Source: Eubacteriaceae bacterium (GTDB lineage: Bacteria; Bacillota; Clostridia; Lachnospirales; Lachnospiraceae). From it: 64,000 nt of DNA. The notes under the pieces are model-generated. The model did not search any database. It was not told the origin of the DNA and saw nothing but the letters and a program-made list of their open reading frames with translations. The position numbers and the translations under genes are program-made. Each line of letters begins with the position of its first letter. Within the stretch, counting starts at the first letter, position 1. Location: assembly GCA_910574895.1 (NCBI GenBank), contig CAJTDQ010000001.1, positions 496,001 through 560,000 of the forward strand, written 5' to 3'. Below, one piece after another: positions 1 through 9,061 of the stretch.

Positions 1-852
1 AATCTGGTCTAAAGTCTTACTCTGCATTGCCATCTTTTTATAGATACTAAAATAATGCTTTACTCTTCCATCTATTGTAGCTTTAATTCCTGCTTTTTCA
101 ATATGTCCGGCCACCTCGGCAATCAGATTGCTCATAAACTCTTCTCGATGCTCCAGACGTTCATGAACGCCGACTACGAGTTCACGATATTTATCCGGCT
201 CTAGATATCTCAGTGCAAGGTCATCTAATTCAATCTTAATCTTAGAAATACCAAGTCTGTCAGCAATTGGTGCATAGATATCCATAGTTTCTTTGGACTT
301 TTCCTTCTGCTTTTCCGGTGTCATATACATTAATGTACGCATATTATGCAGTCTGTCCGCCAGTTTAATTAAAATAACCCTGATGTCCTTTGCCATTGCA
401 AGAAACATCTTCCTGAGATTTTCTGCCTGCTTTTCTACTTTGTCTACATCATAATCTAATTTGGTAAGCTTTGTGACGCCATCGACTAGATCCGTCACTT
501 CCTCTCCAAATTCCTGTATCATCACTTCTCTTGTGACAGAAGTATCCTCCATTACATCATGAAGAAGCCCTGCCATAATAGACTCTTTATCCAATTCTAA
601 ATCAGCAAGAATCAAAGCTGTATGAAGTGGATGAATAATATATGGCTCGCCGGACTTTCTTCTCTGGTCTCCATGAGATGTTCTGGCAAAATTGTAAGCT
701 TTCTCAATCATCTGCAGTTCATCTGCTGACGGATGATAATGTTTAATCTTCTCATTTAATCTTGCATAGAGTTCTTCCGGTGTTGCCTGCTCCTCTTCTT
801 TTGGAATGACACCATGATTTTCAATTTTAATGTTCATATTATTTTCAGCCAT
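1..852 (-). CDS. relA: Bifunctional (p)ppGpp synthetase/hydrolase, N-terminal part
   Basis: This is the N-terminal 284 codons of a RelA/SpoT-family enzyme that makes and degrades the stringent-response alarmone (p)ppGpp; the 3' part lies beyond the window. I read it from the ATG at 852 (MAENNMNIKIENHG). The HD hydrolase domain is visible, with the HD pair in LLHDVMEDT near residues 98-99 and a downstream LADRLHNMRT segment. The synthetase domain is just beginning at the cut (GRVKHYFSIYKKM). The HD motif is intact, so hydrolase activity is expected. The gene starts 12 bp after the apt stop and is the last visible member of the secDF-recJ-apt-rel run, an order common in Clostridia. The C-terminal TGS and ACT domains cannot be checked here. 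Confidence 0.94.
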   Translation of the reverse strand, partial: MAENNMNIKIENHGVIPKEEEQATPEELYARLNEKIKHYHPSADELQMIEKAYNFARTSHGDQRRKSGEPYIIHPLHTALILADLELDKESIMAGLLHDVMEDTSVTREVMIQEFGEEVTDLVDGVTKLTKLDYDVDKVEKQAENLRKMFLAMAKDIRVILIKLADRLHNMRTLMYMTPEKQKEKSKETMDIYAPIADRLGISKIKIELDDLALRYLEPDKYRELVVGVHERLEHREEFMSNLIAEVAGHIEKAGIKATIDGRVKHYFSIYKKMAMQSKTLDQI

Positions 853-864
853 ATTAAAATCCCT

Positions 865-1389
865 TTATTTTCCTTCATAAGTTACAACTGCATCTACTCT
901 GTAATCTGAAAGTTTTTCTCTCCCCTTTAATCCTGCAAGTTCCACTAAGAACAAATTATCAACCACTTCTCCTCCAAGACGTTCAATTAGCTTGATTGCA
1001 GCCTCTATTGTACCTCCTGTTGCAATCAGATCATCTACAAGCACCACTTTCTGCCCCGGTTTAATGGCATCTGTGTGTATTTCAATTTCAGCCTGACCAT
1101 ATTCCAAATCATAACTTTCAGATATTGTTTCACATGGAAGTTTCCCTTTTTTCCGAACCAGAACAAAAGATTTTCCAAGCAAATATGCAATAGGCATTCC
1201 AAAAATAAATCCTCTTGCCTCTAATCCGACAATCACATCAAAATCCAAATCTTTTAACTTTTCTGCCATGGAATCAACGGCAACCTTTAAACCTTCCGGA
1301 TCCTGGGTTACGGTAGTAATATCTCTAAATATAATATCCGGTTCAGGAAAATCCGGTATACTTCTTATATATTTTTCTACTTCATGCAT
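865..1389 (-). CDS. apt: Adenine phosphoribosyltransferase
   Basis: This enzyme salvages adenine to AMP using PRPP in the cytoplasm. The 174-residue length is normal for Apt. The PRPP-binding motif VVLVDDLIATGGT lies near residues 115-127, and the N-terminal segment IPDFPEPDIIFRDITTV is characteristic of the family (usually FPKPGIxFRDIT). The ATG at 1389 is preceded by AAGGAGGAACAAAAG. The gene sits between recJ and rel with short gaps, which implies co-transcription, so purine salvage and alarmone metabolism are physically linked. Confidence 0.96.
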   Translation of the reverse strand: MHEVEKYIRSIPDFPEPDIIFRDITTVTQDPEGLKVAVDSMAEKLKDLDFDVIVGLEARGFIFGMPIAYLLGKSFVLVRKKGKLPCETISESYDLEYGQAEIEIHTDAIKPGQKVVLVDDLIATGGTIEAAIKLIERLGGEVVDNLFLVELAGLKGREKLSDYRVDAVVTYEGK

Positions 1390-1414
1390 CTTTTGTTCCT
1401 CCTTTTATCTGCTT

Positions 1415-3169
1415 CTAACAAAATCTGTCTATAATAATCTGTATCTGGCTGTTTCCATTATATTCATTTATTTTAGGATAATACGTAGCCATTATTTCGA
1501 TATTGTTTTTCTCTCCTTTTAACGCCTTGTCAATCTCTGATTGTCCAAATTTATGCTTTACAAATGCCATAAAATCCATCGCTCTGCCAAAAATCATGGC
1601 AGTCATTCGATAACAATTACTGTTCTCGATTGTGAGACGCAGTACATTTCCGTTTTTTCCAAGTATCTGTATCTTATTTGCCTTCAACTTTTTTTCTGCA
1701 AAAACCGGTTTCTCATTACCTTTTCCATACGGACCAATCACTTTTAATTCCTCTATCATATTCATTGTAACACATTCTAAAGGCAGTTGCATGTCTATCC
1801 ATACTTTTAAATATAAATCTTCTTCTGTCAAATTACAATTTTCATTTAGCTTTTTTCTCAAAATCTCTATATTTTCTTTTTGCAGAGACACTCCCGCTGC
1901 CATTTTATGGCCGCCAAATTTAGTAAATAATTCTTTTACTTTAGAAAATTCTTCATACATATCATAATTTTCTATAGAACGGCCGGAACCTTTCACTCCA
2001 TTCATTGCATCTGTTAATACAAGTACCGGTTTGTGAAACTGTTCTCTGACTCTTCCGGCAATAATTCCCGCAATACTTTCGTGACAATCTTTCAAATAGA
2101 TAACTAATACTTTTTCATCACTCTGCTGTGCAATTCTGGCTGCTTCTTTTGTTCCTGTTTCCGTCAGTTCTTTTCTCTCATCATTTAGCCTTTTCAACTT
2201 TTCTGCCAAAGTAAATGCAGCTTCTTTATCCTGACAATCTAAAAGTTCCATTGCTTTTCTTGCAGTATCCAGTCTTCCACTGGCATTCAGGCAGGGCCCT
2301 AGAACAAATCCAAAGTGATATGCTTCTATGTTTCTTTTATTCAATTTACAGATATCTATTAGCGCATTGATTCCTATATCATTATTGGTCTTTAATGCTT
2401 CTATTCCCGCTTTTACAACAATTCTGTTTTCGCCTTGTAATTCCATGACATCACAGACTGTTGCCATAGCAGCATATGGAAGAAGACTTCTGACATAATT
2501 CTTTCCTATATCCATAGATTCAAACAATGCCGTCATCAGTTGATAAGCAACCATTGCACCGCATAATTCCTTAAATGGATAATCACAGTCTTTCTGTTTC
2601 TGATTTATAATGGCATCTGCTCTTGGAAGAACATATTTTTTTTCTCCATCTGCTTCCTCGAATACCACCTCATGATGATCTGTAACTATAACAGTCATCC
2701 CCAGAGACTTCGCATACTCTATCTGACTGATGGCTGCAATTCCATTATCACATGTCAGTATCGTATCAATTCCATCATCATATGCCTTTTTAATCAACCT
2801 CTCATTAATACCATAACCGTCTTCAATGCGATGAGGAACTATAATATCAACAATTGCCCTGAGTTTTTTTAGACAACGATACAATATATACCCAGAACAG
2901 ATTCCATCCACATCATAGTCGCAGATAATCCGTATTTTACTCTCATCACTGATTTTTATTTTGAGAATATCCACTGCCTTATCCATATCTTTAAACAGCC
3001 ATGGAGAGCTGAGATTATCAATGTTTCCCCTAAGATATTTTTCAATATTTTCGTCACCCACTATATCTCTATTTCTAATTAACCGTGCTGTAATTGTACT
3101 AATATTAAATTTTTGTGATATTTCATCAAAATCTGCTTTCTTAGTCTGCAGAAACCACTTTTCATCCAT
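1415..3169 (-). CDS. recJ: Single-stranded-DNA-specific exonuclease RecJ
   Basis: This is a 5'-3' single-strand DNA exonuclease of the DHH superfamily, used in recombination and mismatch repair. The DHH catalytic motifs are visible: ICDYDVDGICSGY, LTCDNGI and VTDHHE in the first 200 residues, with a DHHA1-type GGHKMAAG motif near residue 420. I start the gene at the ATG at 3169 (MDEKWFLQ) because GGAG lies six bases upstream; the longer reading frame starting at 3223 would cover the terminator hairpin just upstream. This gives 584 residues, a normal size for Firmicute RecJ. It follows secDF and precedes apt. Confidence 0.94.
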   Translation of the reverse strand: MDEKWFLQTKKADFDEISQKFNISTITARLIRNRDIVGDENIEKYLRGNIDNLSSPWLFKDMDKAVDILKIKISDESKIRIICDYDVDGICSGYILYRCLKKLRAIVDIIVPHRIEDGYGINERLIKKAYDDGIDTILTCDNGIAAISQIEYAKSLGMTVIVTDHHEVVFEEADGEKKYVLPRADAIINQKQKDCDYPFKELCGAMVAYQLMTALFESMDIGKNYVRSLLPYAAMATVCDVMELQGENRIVVKAGIEALKTNNDIGINALIDICKLNKRNIEAYHFGFVLGPCLNASGRLDTARKAMELLDCQDKEAAFTLAEKLKRLNDERKELTETGTKEAARIAQQSDEKVLVIYLKDCHESIAGIIAGRVREQFHKPVLVLTDAMNGVKGSGRSIENYDMYEEFSKVKELFTKFGGHKMAAGVSLQKENIEILRKKLNENCNLTEEDLYLKVWIDMQLPLECVTMNMIEELKVIGPYGKGNEKPVFAEKKLKANKIQILGKNGNVLRLTIENSNCYRMTAMIFGRAMDFMAFVKHKFGQSEIDKALKGEKNNIEIMATYYPKINEYNGNSQIQIIIDRFC

Positions 3170-3186
3170 TATACTCTCCATAAGCC

Positions 3187-3219
3187 AAAAACGGTACCAC
3201 CCGGGTAAGGTGATACCGT
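3187..3219 (-). terminator. Hairpin with U-run between secDF and recJ
   Basis: The arms 3191-3201 and 3209-3219 form an 11-bp stem with one mismatch. On the minus strand the stem is followed by TTTTTGG. It lies just past the secDF stop codon and probably reduces transcription entering recJ rather than fully ending the operon, since no obvious separate recJ promoter is visible. Confidence 0.75.
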
Positions 3220-3234
3220 TCACTTTAACTCTGA

Positions 3235-5490
3235 TTATTTATCGTATTTCTTACCCTTCATGATATACCATAATGCACCAGTGATAAATACTGATGAATA
3301 AGCACCGGCTACGATACCTACCATTAATGGTAATGTAAATTCTCTAATAGATGAAACACCCATTACGAAAATCATAAATACCATGATAAATGTTGTTAAT
3401 GAAGTATAAATACTTCTTGTAAGTGTCTGTGTAATACTCTCATCAATCTTCTGAATCATTGTATCACCACGTTTCATAATCTCTTTATTTTCTCTAATTC
3501 TGTCAAAGATAACAATTGTCGCATTAATTGAGTAACCTACAATTGTAAGCAGACATGCAATAAATGTAGTACCTACTGTAACTCTTGATAATGCATAGAA
3601 TCCTACAACGATAAGTACATCATGTACCAATGCGATAACAGCTGCTAAAGCAAAGTGTACATTCTTAAATCTGAGCCAGATATAAATCAACATACAGATT
3701 GTTGCAAAAATTGTTGCCAATACCGCATCTCTTCTCATTTCAGAACTGATTGTATCTGAAATTTCGGTATCGTTAAAGTTCTGTTTGTTATCCTTTGCCT
3801 GATACTTATCAATTAATAATTTCTTGAAGTTGTCCATTTCTTCACCTTCAAGTTTCTTTGTCTTAATTGTGAAAAGTCCTTTTGTACTTGTATCTTTCTG
3901 TCCCTGAATATCATTTGTACCAAGTACTTTTACAATTTCCGGTTTGATTGTGTCATTAAATTCATCAATTGTATAGTCTTTATCAAACTGTACCTGAATG
4001 GATGTACCACCCTTAAACTCAATACTTAAATCAAATGCTCCATTTCCTTTTGCTGAGTTAAATACAATACCACCGAGTCCGATTACAATTACAGCGATTG
4101 AAATTGCAAAACAAACCATTCTCTTTTCAACAAATTTAATTGTCTTTTTAACTTTTTCTTTACCATATAATGAAGGTTTCTTGAATCCCATATAGTAAAG
4201 CATCCATACAAGTCCTCTTGAAACAACAAGAGATGTAAATAACTGAATGAAAATACCAATTGCAAGAGTTGTTGCAAATCCTCTGACTGTTCCCGAACCT
4301 CTCCAAAGAAGAACTAATGCAGCGATTAATGTTGTGATATTTCCATCAACAATCGCTGATGTTGCTTTCTTAAATCCGATTCTGATAGCACTCTTAACAG
4401 TCTTTCCTGCAGCAATTTCTTCTCTGATACGGGCGTAAATAATAACGTTCGCATCCACTGCCATACCGATATTTAAGATAATACCTGCAATACCAGGAAG
4501 TGTTAATGTTAAATCAAATCCATTTAATGCAAGAAGCATTAATTCAATATATGAAATCAAAGCAAATCCTGCAGCAAGTCCAGGTATTCTGTATACAGCC
4601 AACAGGAACAGGATAATGATTATAAATCCGATAATACCTGCCTGAATACTCTTTGATAAAGCGTCATTTCCTAATTGTGCACTCTGTACGCTGTGACTTA
4701 ATTCCTCAAGTTTTAAATCAAGAGAACCAATCTTGATATTAGAAGCAAGCTGTTCTGCTTCTTCCAATGTAAAGCCACCTGAAATTTCTGCCTGTCCGCC
4801 TGTGATTGCCTGATTGATATTTGGATAACTCAATACACTGTCATCATAAATAATGTAAGATGGCTGTCCAACATTCTGGCTTGTCATGTCACCAAAGGCC
4901 TTTGTTCCCTTTGTGTCAAACTGAAGGTTTACTACATTTTTCACCTGACCTCTGTCATCCTTTGTAGCCTGTCCTTCTGCACCTGATACAGTATCACCTG
5001 TCAGCCAGACTTTGTAGTAACCATCAAACTGACTGTCTTTTTCATTCTTTAACTGAATGTATTCTTTGTCTTTCAACTGTTTCTTAGTCGGTGTTACACC
5101 ACTCTCAGCCTTTGTACAGAAATAAAGAATACCCGGTTTTCCAAGTTCTTTTAAAACTGCATCTGCATCATATGCACCCGGAATTTCAACTGTGATTCTG
5201 TCATCACCTACTTTGTAAGCCGTAGCTTCTGTACTGAAGTTTGCATGAATTCTTCTCTCCAGTTTTCCTCTTGTAGCTTCTAAAGCGCTGGCATCTAAAC
5301 TGTCTCTATCCTCTTCAGCTACCTGATATGTGATACTTACACCACCTTTTAGGTCAAGCCCCTGTGTGATATATTCTGCTTTACCACGGTCTCCAATACC
5401 AAACATGATTACGTATCCTGCAAAAGCAAGTACGGCAAGAGAAATTATAAATGCAATAATCCCCTTTGATTTGTTCATTTTAATTTTCAT
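3235..5490 (-). CDS. secDF: Protein translocase subunit SecDF (fused)
   Basis: This is an accessory RND-type membrane component of the Sec pathway that uses the proton motive force to help complete protein export. It is a single 751-residue fusion of SecD (roughly residues 1-430) and SecF (roughly 445-751), rather than two genes. A first transmembrane helix follows the short basic N terminus. The SecD signature DLKGGVSITYQV is at about residues 45-56, and the SecF equivalent EFKGGTSIQVQF is near 490. Two groups of membrane helices are visible, each with a GYSINATIVIFDRIREN or NVIIYARIREE type motif. The ATG at 5490 is preceded by AAAGAGGTAAAAG. It directly follows the SCIFF maturase, a neighbourhood shared across Clostridia. 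Confidence 0.96.
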   Translation of the reverse strand: MKIKMNKSKGIIAFIISLAVLAFAGYVIMFGIGDRGKAEYITQGLDLKGGVSITYQVAEEDRDSLDASALEATRGKLERRIHANFSTEATAYKVGDDRITVEIPGAYDADAVLKELGKPGILYFCTKAESGVTPTKKQLKDKEYIQLKNEKDSQFDGYYKVWLTGDTVSGAEGQATKDDRGQVKNVVNLQFDTKGTKAFGDMTSQNVGQPSYIIYDDSVLSYPNINQAITGGQAEISGGFTLEEAEQLASNIKIGSLDLKLEELSHSVQSAQLGNDALSKSIQAGIIGFIIIILFLLAVYRIPGLAAGFALISYIELMLLALNGFDLTLTLPGIAGIILNIGMAVDANVIIYARIREEIAAGKTVKSAIRIGFKKATSAIVDGNITTLIAALVLLWRGSGTVRGFATTLAIGIFIQLFTSLVVSRGLVWMLYYMGFKKPSLYGKEKVKKTIKFVEKRMVCFAISIAVIVIGLGGIVFNSAKGNGAFDLSIEFKGGTSIQVQFDKDYTIDEFNDTIKPEIVKVLGTNDIQGQKDTSTKGLFTIKTKKLEGEEMDNFKKLLIDKYQAKDNKQNFNDTEISDTISSEMRRDAVLATIFATICMLIYIWLRFKNVHFALAAVIALVHDVLIVVGFYALSRVTVGTTFIACLLTIVGYSINATIVIFDRIRENKEIMKRGDTMIQKIDESITQTLTRSIYTSLTTFIMVFMIFVMGVSSIREFTLPLMVGIVAGAYSSVFITGALWYIMKGKKYDK

Positions 5491-5504
5491 CTTTTACCTC
5501 TTTC

Positions 5505-6872
5505 TTATTGGTCAGCATCATCCGCTAATGCTGCCTTTATCATTATTGAGCATTCCACTCTTTTTTTCTGCATTTCACATCCTATGTCGTAAGCATCATG
5601 AATGGTGCCGTGGAAATTATAGGAATTTGCTGCACATCCTCCGCTGCAATAAAACTTTGCGAAGCAGTTTTTGCATTTTTCTTTGGAATATACATTACAG
5701 TTACTAAACTTTCCGACAAGGTCATCTCTAATAATTCCCTCATCTACATTTCCCATCAGGAAATCTTCATCGCCTACAAACTGATGGCACGGATAAAAGT
5801 CCCCCCAAGGAGTAACTGCCAGATACTCTGTTCCTGAGCCACATCCTGACAATCTTTTGTATACACATGGTCCCTGATTTAAATCAATCATAAAATGGAA
5901 AAAGTCAAATCCATTTCCTTCTTTTTCTCTTTTTATATATTCCAGAGCCAATTTATCGTATTCCTCCATAATTTGTGGCAAATCCTTTTCCCTGATAGAG
6001 TACGGATCCTCCTCCGGACCTACAACCGGCTCTATAGACATCTGTTTGAATCCTAAATCAGCAAAATGTTTTACATCCTCTGAAAAGTCCAGATTATCCC
6101 TTGTAAATGTTCCTCTGACATAATAATCTGTCTGATTTCTGCTATCTGCAAGTTTCTGGAACTTCGGAACAATCAAATCATAACTTCCCTTACCTGTACG
6201 GAATGGCCGCATGTTATCGTTGACTTCTTTTCGTCCATCAAGACTTAATACAACATTGGACATTTCCTTATTCAGGTATTCCATGATTTCATCATTCAGT
6301 AACACACCATTTGTAGTCAGCGTAAAACGGAATTTTTTGTTATTCGCCTTCTCCAGCGAACGGCCATACTCCACTAACTGCTTTACAACATCCCAGTTCA
6401 TAAGTGGTTCACCGCCAAAAAAGTCCACTTCCAGATTTACTCTGTTGCCTGAATTTGCAACAAGGAAATCCAACGCTTTCTTTCCAACCTCAAAACTCAT
6501 CAATGCTCTTCTGCCATGGTACTCTCCTTCTTCCGCAAAACAATATTTGCAGGCAAGATTGCAGTCATGGGCAATATGAAGACACAACGCTTTTACTACT
6601 GTCTGACGTGTTTCCTTAAATTTTTCAACAAAAGGCTGATAAATATCTTCTGTAAACAGCTGTCCATCTTCTTTTAATTGTCTTACTTCTTCTATTACTT
6701 CTCTGATATCTTCCTCAGGATATTCCTGACTTAATTTTGCTGTAATAGAGTCCGCATCCAATTCTTCAAACAAGGAAATAACATCATATGTCACCTCATC
6801 AACAACATGGACCGCTCCACTGTTGACATCGAGAACAATGTTATAACCATTGCTTTTATACTGATGAATCAC
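5505..6872 (-). CDS. scfB: SCIFF peptide maturase, radical SAM/SPASM enzyme
   Basis: This is a radical SAM enzyme expected to install thioether crosslinks in the six-cysteine SCIFF peptide encoded just upstream, giving a ranthipeptide. The 455-residue protein has an N-terminal peptide-recognition segment. The radical SAM cluster motif CNLACKYC (C-x3-C-x2-C) is near residue 105. The C-terminal SPASM/auxiliary-cluster cysteines include SGCGSGTEYLAV, FYPCHQF and CKNCFAKFYCSGGC. The start is a GTG at 6872, preceded by GGGAGG ten bases upstream. The neighbour order scfA-scfB-secDF is the one known for this family in Clostridia. Chemistry is inferred from characterised homologues such as CteB; it is not shown by the sequence itself. 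Confidence 0.95.
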   Translation of the reverse strand: MIHQYKSNGYNIVLDVNSGAVHVVDEVTYDVISLFEELDADSITAKLSQEYPEEDIREVIEEVRQLKEDGQLFTEDIYQPFVEKFKETRQTVVKALCLHIAHDCNLACKYCFAEEGEYHGRRALMSFEVGKKALDFLVANSGNRVNLEVDFFGGEPLMNWDVVKQLVEYGRSLEKANNKKFRFTLTTNGVLLNDEIMEYLNKEMSNVVLSLDGRKEVNDNMRPFRTGKGSYDLIVPKFQKLADSRNQTDYYVRGTFTRDNLDFSEDVKHFADLGFKQMSIEPVVGPEEDPYSIREKDLPQIMEEYDKLALEYIKREKEGNGFDFFHFMIDLNQGPCVYKRLSGCGSGTEYLAVTPWGDFYPCHQFVGDEDFLMGNVDEGIIRDDLVGKFSNCNVYSKEKCKNCFAKFYCSGGCAANSYNFHGTIHDAYDIGCEMQKKRVECSIMIKAALADDADQ

Positions 6873-6901
6873 TGTATAACGTCCTCCCTTTTTAACGCAC
6901 G

Positions 6902-6931
6902 ATAACAGAGTCGATATTTCGGCTCTGTTAT
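6902..6931 (-). promoter_or_regulatory. Stem-loop between SCIFF precursor and maturase genes
   Basis: The arms 6902-6910 and 6923-6931 (ATAACAGAG/CTCTGTTAT) pair perfectly over 9 bp. Further CGA/TCG pairing is possible inside the loop. There is no strong U-run after it on the minus strand. It more likely stabilises the short scfA transcript or gives partial termination, so that the precursor peptide is made in excess of its maturase. Confidence 0.55.
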
Positions 6932-6956
6932 ATGTAAAATTCGTACGATTATTTAC

Positions 6957-7097
6957 TTATTTATTTTCGCAAGTCTGGTTTCCTACTGTACATGATGTCT
7001 TACAAGCTGACTGACATGATGTCTGGCACTCACCACAACCGCCTTTCTTCATTGTATCTTTTAATGTTTTCTGATTTAATGTTTTAATATGTTTCAT
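6957..7097 (-). CDS. scfA: SCIFF ranthipeptide precursor (six cysteines in forty-five)
   Basis: This 46-residue peptide starts at the ATG at 7097 and reads MKHIKTLNQKTLKDTMKK before a Cys-rich core with cysteines at residues 21, 24, 28, 32, 36 and 43. The leader and the six-cysteine spacing match the SCIFF family. A GGAGG lies six bases upstream of the ATG. It is the substrate of the adjacent radical SAM maturase, which is expected to form sulfur-to-carbon thioether links in the core. The mature product and its role are not known from the sequence; in some solventogenic clostridia ranthipeptides have been linked to population signalling. Confidence 0.94.
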   Translation of the reverse strand: MKHIKTLNQKTLKDTMKKGGCGECQTSCQSACKTSCTVGNQTCENK

Positions 7098-7153
7098 GGT
7101 ATTCCTCCAAATATTATTTACGCCTGATTACTCACACGCACAATTCTTACGTT

Positions 7154-7181
7154 ATTATAACACAATACGTCATTTTTTCAA
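7154..7181 (-). promoter_or_regulatory. Sigma-A-type promoter for scfA
   Basis: On the minus strand a TTGAAA (7176-7181) is followed after 16 bp by a perfect TATAAT (7154-7159), about 57 bp upstream of the scfA start codon. This would make the SCIFF unit transcribable independently of the upstream membrane protein gene. Confidence 0.65.
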
Positions 7182-7189
7182 ACGTTTTT

Positions 7190-7546
7190 TTAGCTAATCA
7201 TTCCTCCGATTGTTCCCGCTACTACAGATACTACAAAACCACTGATAATCCCAACTGTTCCTGTATCAATTCCTCCTTTTACTACCAATGCTATCAATGC
7301 GATAATTGCAAAATAAATAACACCTGAAACTGCCCCCCAGATAAATTTCTGTTTTGTCATTACTTTTCCTATTATGTACCCGCCAATAAAAGTAGAAATT
7401 CCATAGATTGCTAAAATCATTACTTTTGTAATTGCAAAACTAGGCGTCATCCTTAAAACAATAAAAGAAACTGCCGCAAGCAGCACTGCACTTACTATCA
7501 TTTCAATTAACGTTTCTTTTAAAAATGTGACAATAATTTTATTCAT
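7190..7546 (-). CDS. Small four-helix membrane protein, TIGR04086-like
   Basis: This 118-residue protein is almost entirely hydrophobic, with four predicted membrane helices at roughly residues 10-30, 40-60, 70-90 and 95-115. It resembles the TIGR04086 membrane protein family, which commonly lies beside scfA/scfB and secDF in Clostridia. I assign the family from context and pattern. I chose the ATG at 7546 because GAGG lies six bases before it; an ATG five codons earlier has no ribosome binding site. The function is unknown. Its constant position next to the SCIFF genes makes a role in their export or immunity conceivable but unproven. Confidence 0.75.
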   Translation of the reverse strand: MNKIIVTFLKETLIEMIVSAVLLAAVSFIVLRMTPSFAITKVMILAIYGISTFIGGYIIGKVMTKQKFIWGAVSGVIYFAIIALIALVVKGGIDTGTVGIISGFVVSVVAGTIGGMIS

Positions 7547-7614
7547 TGTATACCTCTTCATTTTATTTCATATAATAATTTATATTTTAGATACGTATAT
7601 TTTATTACGGATTC

Positions 7615-7643
7615 TTGACTTTAATATTATGTTTTTGTACAAT
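7615..7643 (+). promoter_or_regulatory. Sigma-A-type promoter for the CNNM/CorC gene
   Basis: TTGACT (7615-7620) and TACAAT (7638-7643) are separated by 17 bp, about 60 bp upstream of the ATG at 7702. The position argues that the upstream in-frame extension back to 7615 is not translated. Confidence 0.65.
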
Positions 7644-7701
7644 CTCAAGTAGCAAGTTAAACAAGACAGACTTGAAATATGAATTTTTAAAGGAGAACTT
7701 T

Positions 7702-9000
7702 ATGGGACCCAGTGACATAGCCCTGCTATGCGTATTAATTATTTTATTATTATTCTCGGCATTCTTTTCATCTGCCGAAACAGCTCTGACTACTACAAAC
7801 AAGGTTCGTTTAAGGATGCTTGTTGAGGAAGGTAACAAACGGGCTGTTATTCTAGACAAAATATTAGAAAATTCCAGAAAGATGCTCAGCACTGTATTAA
7901 TTGGAAACAACATTGTAAATATTGCAGCATCTTCTATCACCACTATTTTTACACAGAGTGTATTTAAGATATCCTGGATTGTTAGTATCGGTGTAGGTAT
8001 TCTCACTCTTGTAATAATTATTTTCGGTGAAATCATTCCAAAAACAATTGCATCTATTCATGCAGAATCAATTGCTTTAGTTTATGCAAAACCAATCCGA
8101 TTCTTTATGATAATCCTTACACCGGTTATCTTTTTACTGAATGCATTTTCCAGTTTTATTTTAAAGATATTCAGGGTAAATATTAATCTGAACTCTGCTT
8201 CCATTACAGAAGATGAACTGAGAACAATTGTTGGTGTCAGTCAGGAAGAGGGAATTATTGAAGAAGACGAAATGGATATGATAAACAATGTTTTTGATTT
8301 CGGAGATACCTGTGCAAAAGATATCATGATACCAAAGGTTGATATGACAATGATTCCTGAAGATATCAGTTACAACCAGTTATTAGAAATCATCCGGGAA
8401 GATAAATTCACCCGTATGCCTGTTTACAAAGAAGATACCGGCAACGTTATTGGAATATTAAACATTAAAGATATGATGTTAAATGGTGTGAACCGAAATA
8501 ATTTTGATATTCACCAGTTGATGCGTGAACCATATTTCACTCATGAAAAGGAAGAATTAAATGACCTTCTTCTTGAGATGAGAAACAAAGAACCGGGTAT
8601 GTGTATCGTTCTTGACGAATATGGTCAGGCGGAAGGACTTATCACTTTAGAAGATATTGTGGAAGAAATTATCGGCGATATCCATGATGAGTTTGACGAA
8701 GCTGAAGAACAGGTAATCCGACAGGTAGGCAAAAATGAATATATTGTAGAAGGTTCTATTAATCTGGACGATTTTAACGATCAGTTAGAAACTGAAATAG
8801 ATTCAGAGGATTACGAATCACTGGGTGGTTTGATTATCGAACATCTTGACAGACTTCCTAATAAGGGAGATTCAGTTACCATCGACAACTGCAAACTTAC
8901 AGTTATCAAAATGGACGATAAACGAATCGAACTGGTAAAAGTTATCGTAACAAAAGAAGATAATAATGTGGAAAGCGATAATAAATCCACTGAAGAATAA
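7702..9000 (+). CDS. CNNM/CorC-family transporter (HlyC/CorC, CBS domains)
   Basis: This 432-residue integral membrane protein has three parts. A CNNM/DUF21 membrane domain of three to four helices occupies roughly residues 1-180, starting GPSDIALLCVLIILLL. A pair of CBS domains follows at roughly 200-325, including MIPKVDMTMIPED and VLDEYGQAEGLITLEDIVEEIIG. A CorC/HlyC domain occupies about 340-420. Family members are implicated in magnesium or cobalt efflux; the older name hemolysin is misleading. The ATG at 7702 is preceded by AGGAG at 7691-7695. A dedicated promoter and a strong terminator flank it, so it is a single-gene plus-strand unit among minus-strand neighbours. Confidence 0.92.
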   Translation: MGPSDIALLCVLIILLLFSAFFSSAETALTTTNKVRLRMLVEEGNKRAVILDKILENSRKMLSTVLIGNNIVNIAASSITTIFTQSVFKISWIVSIGVGILTLVIIIFGEIIPKTIASIHAESIALVYAKPIRFFMIILTPVIFLLNAFSSFILKIFRVNINLNSASITEDELRTIVGVSQEEGIIEEDEMDMINNVFDFGDTCAKDIMIPKVDMTMIPEDISYNQLLEIIREDKFTRMPVYKEDTGNVIGILNIKDMMLNGVNRNNFDIHQLMREPYFTHEKEELNDLLLEMRNKEPGMCIVLDEYGQAEGLITLEDIVEEIIGDIHDEFDEAEEQVIRQVGKNEYIVEGSINLDDFNDQLETEIDSEDYESLGGLIIEHLDRLPNKGDSVTIDNCKLTVIKMDDKRIELVKVIVTKEDNNVESDNKSTEE

Positions 9001-9011
9001 ATTGCAAAATT

Positions 9012-9043
9012 AGAAGGTGTCACGTCTTGATGTGACACCTTCT
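9012..9043. terminator. Bidirectional terminator
   Basis: A perfect 12-bp stem, AGAAGGTGTCAC (9012-9023) with GTGACACCTTCT (9032-9043), has an 8-nt loop. On the plus strand it is followed by TTAGTGTTTTTTG. It separates the CNNM gene from the convergent secreted-protein gene and can serve both. Confidence 0.85.
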
Positions 9044-9061
9044 TTAGTGTTTTTTGTATTT

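Noticed and set aside
7615-7701. N-terminal extension of the CNNM protein from 7615
   Set aside because: It would start within the -35 box of the promoter and lacks a ribosome binding site; the ATG at 7702 has AGGAG.
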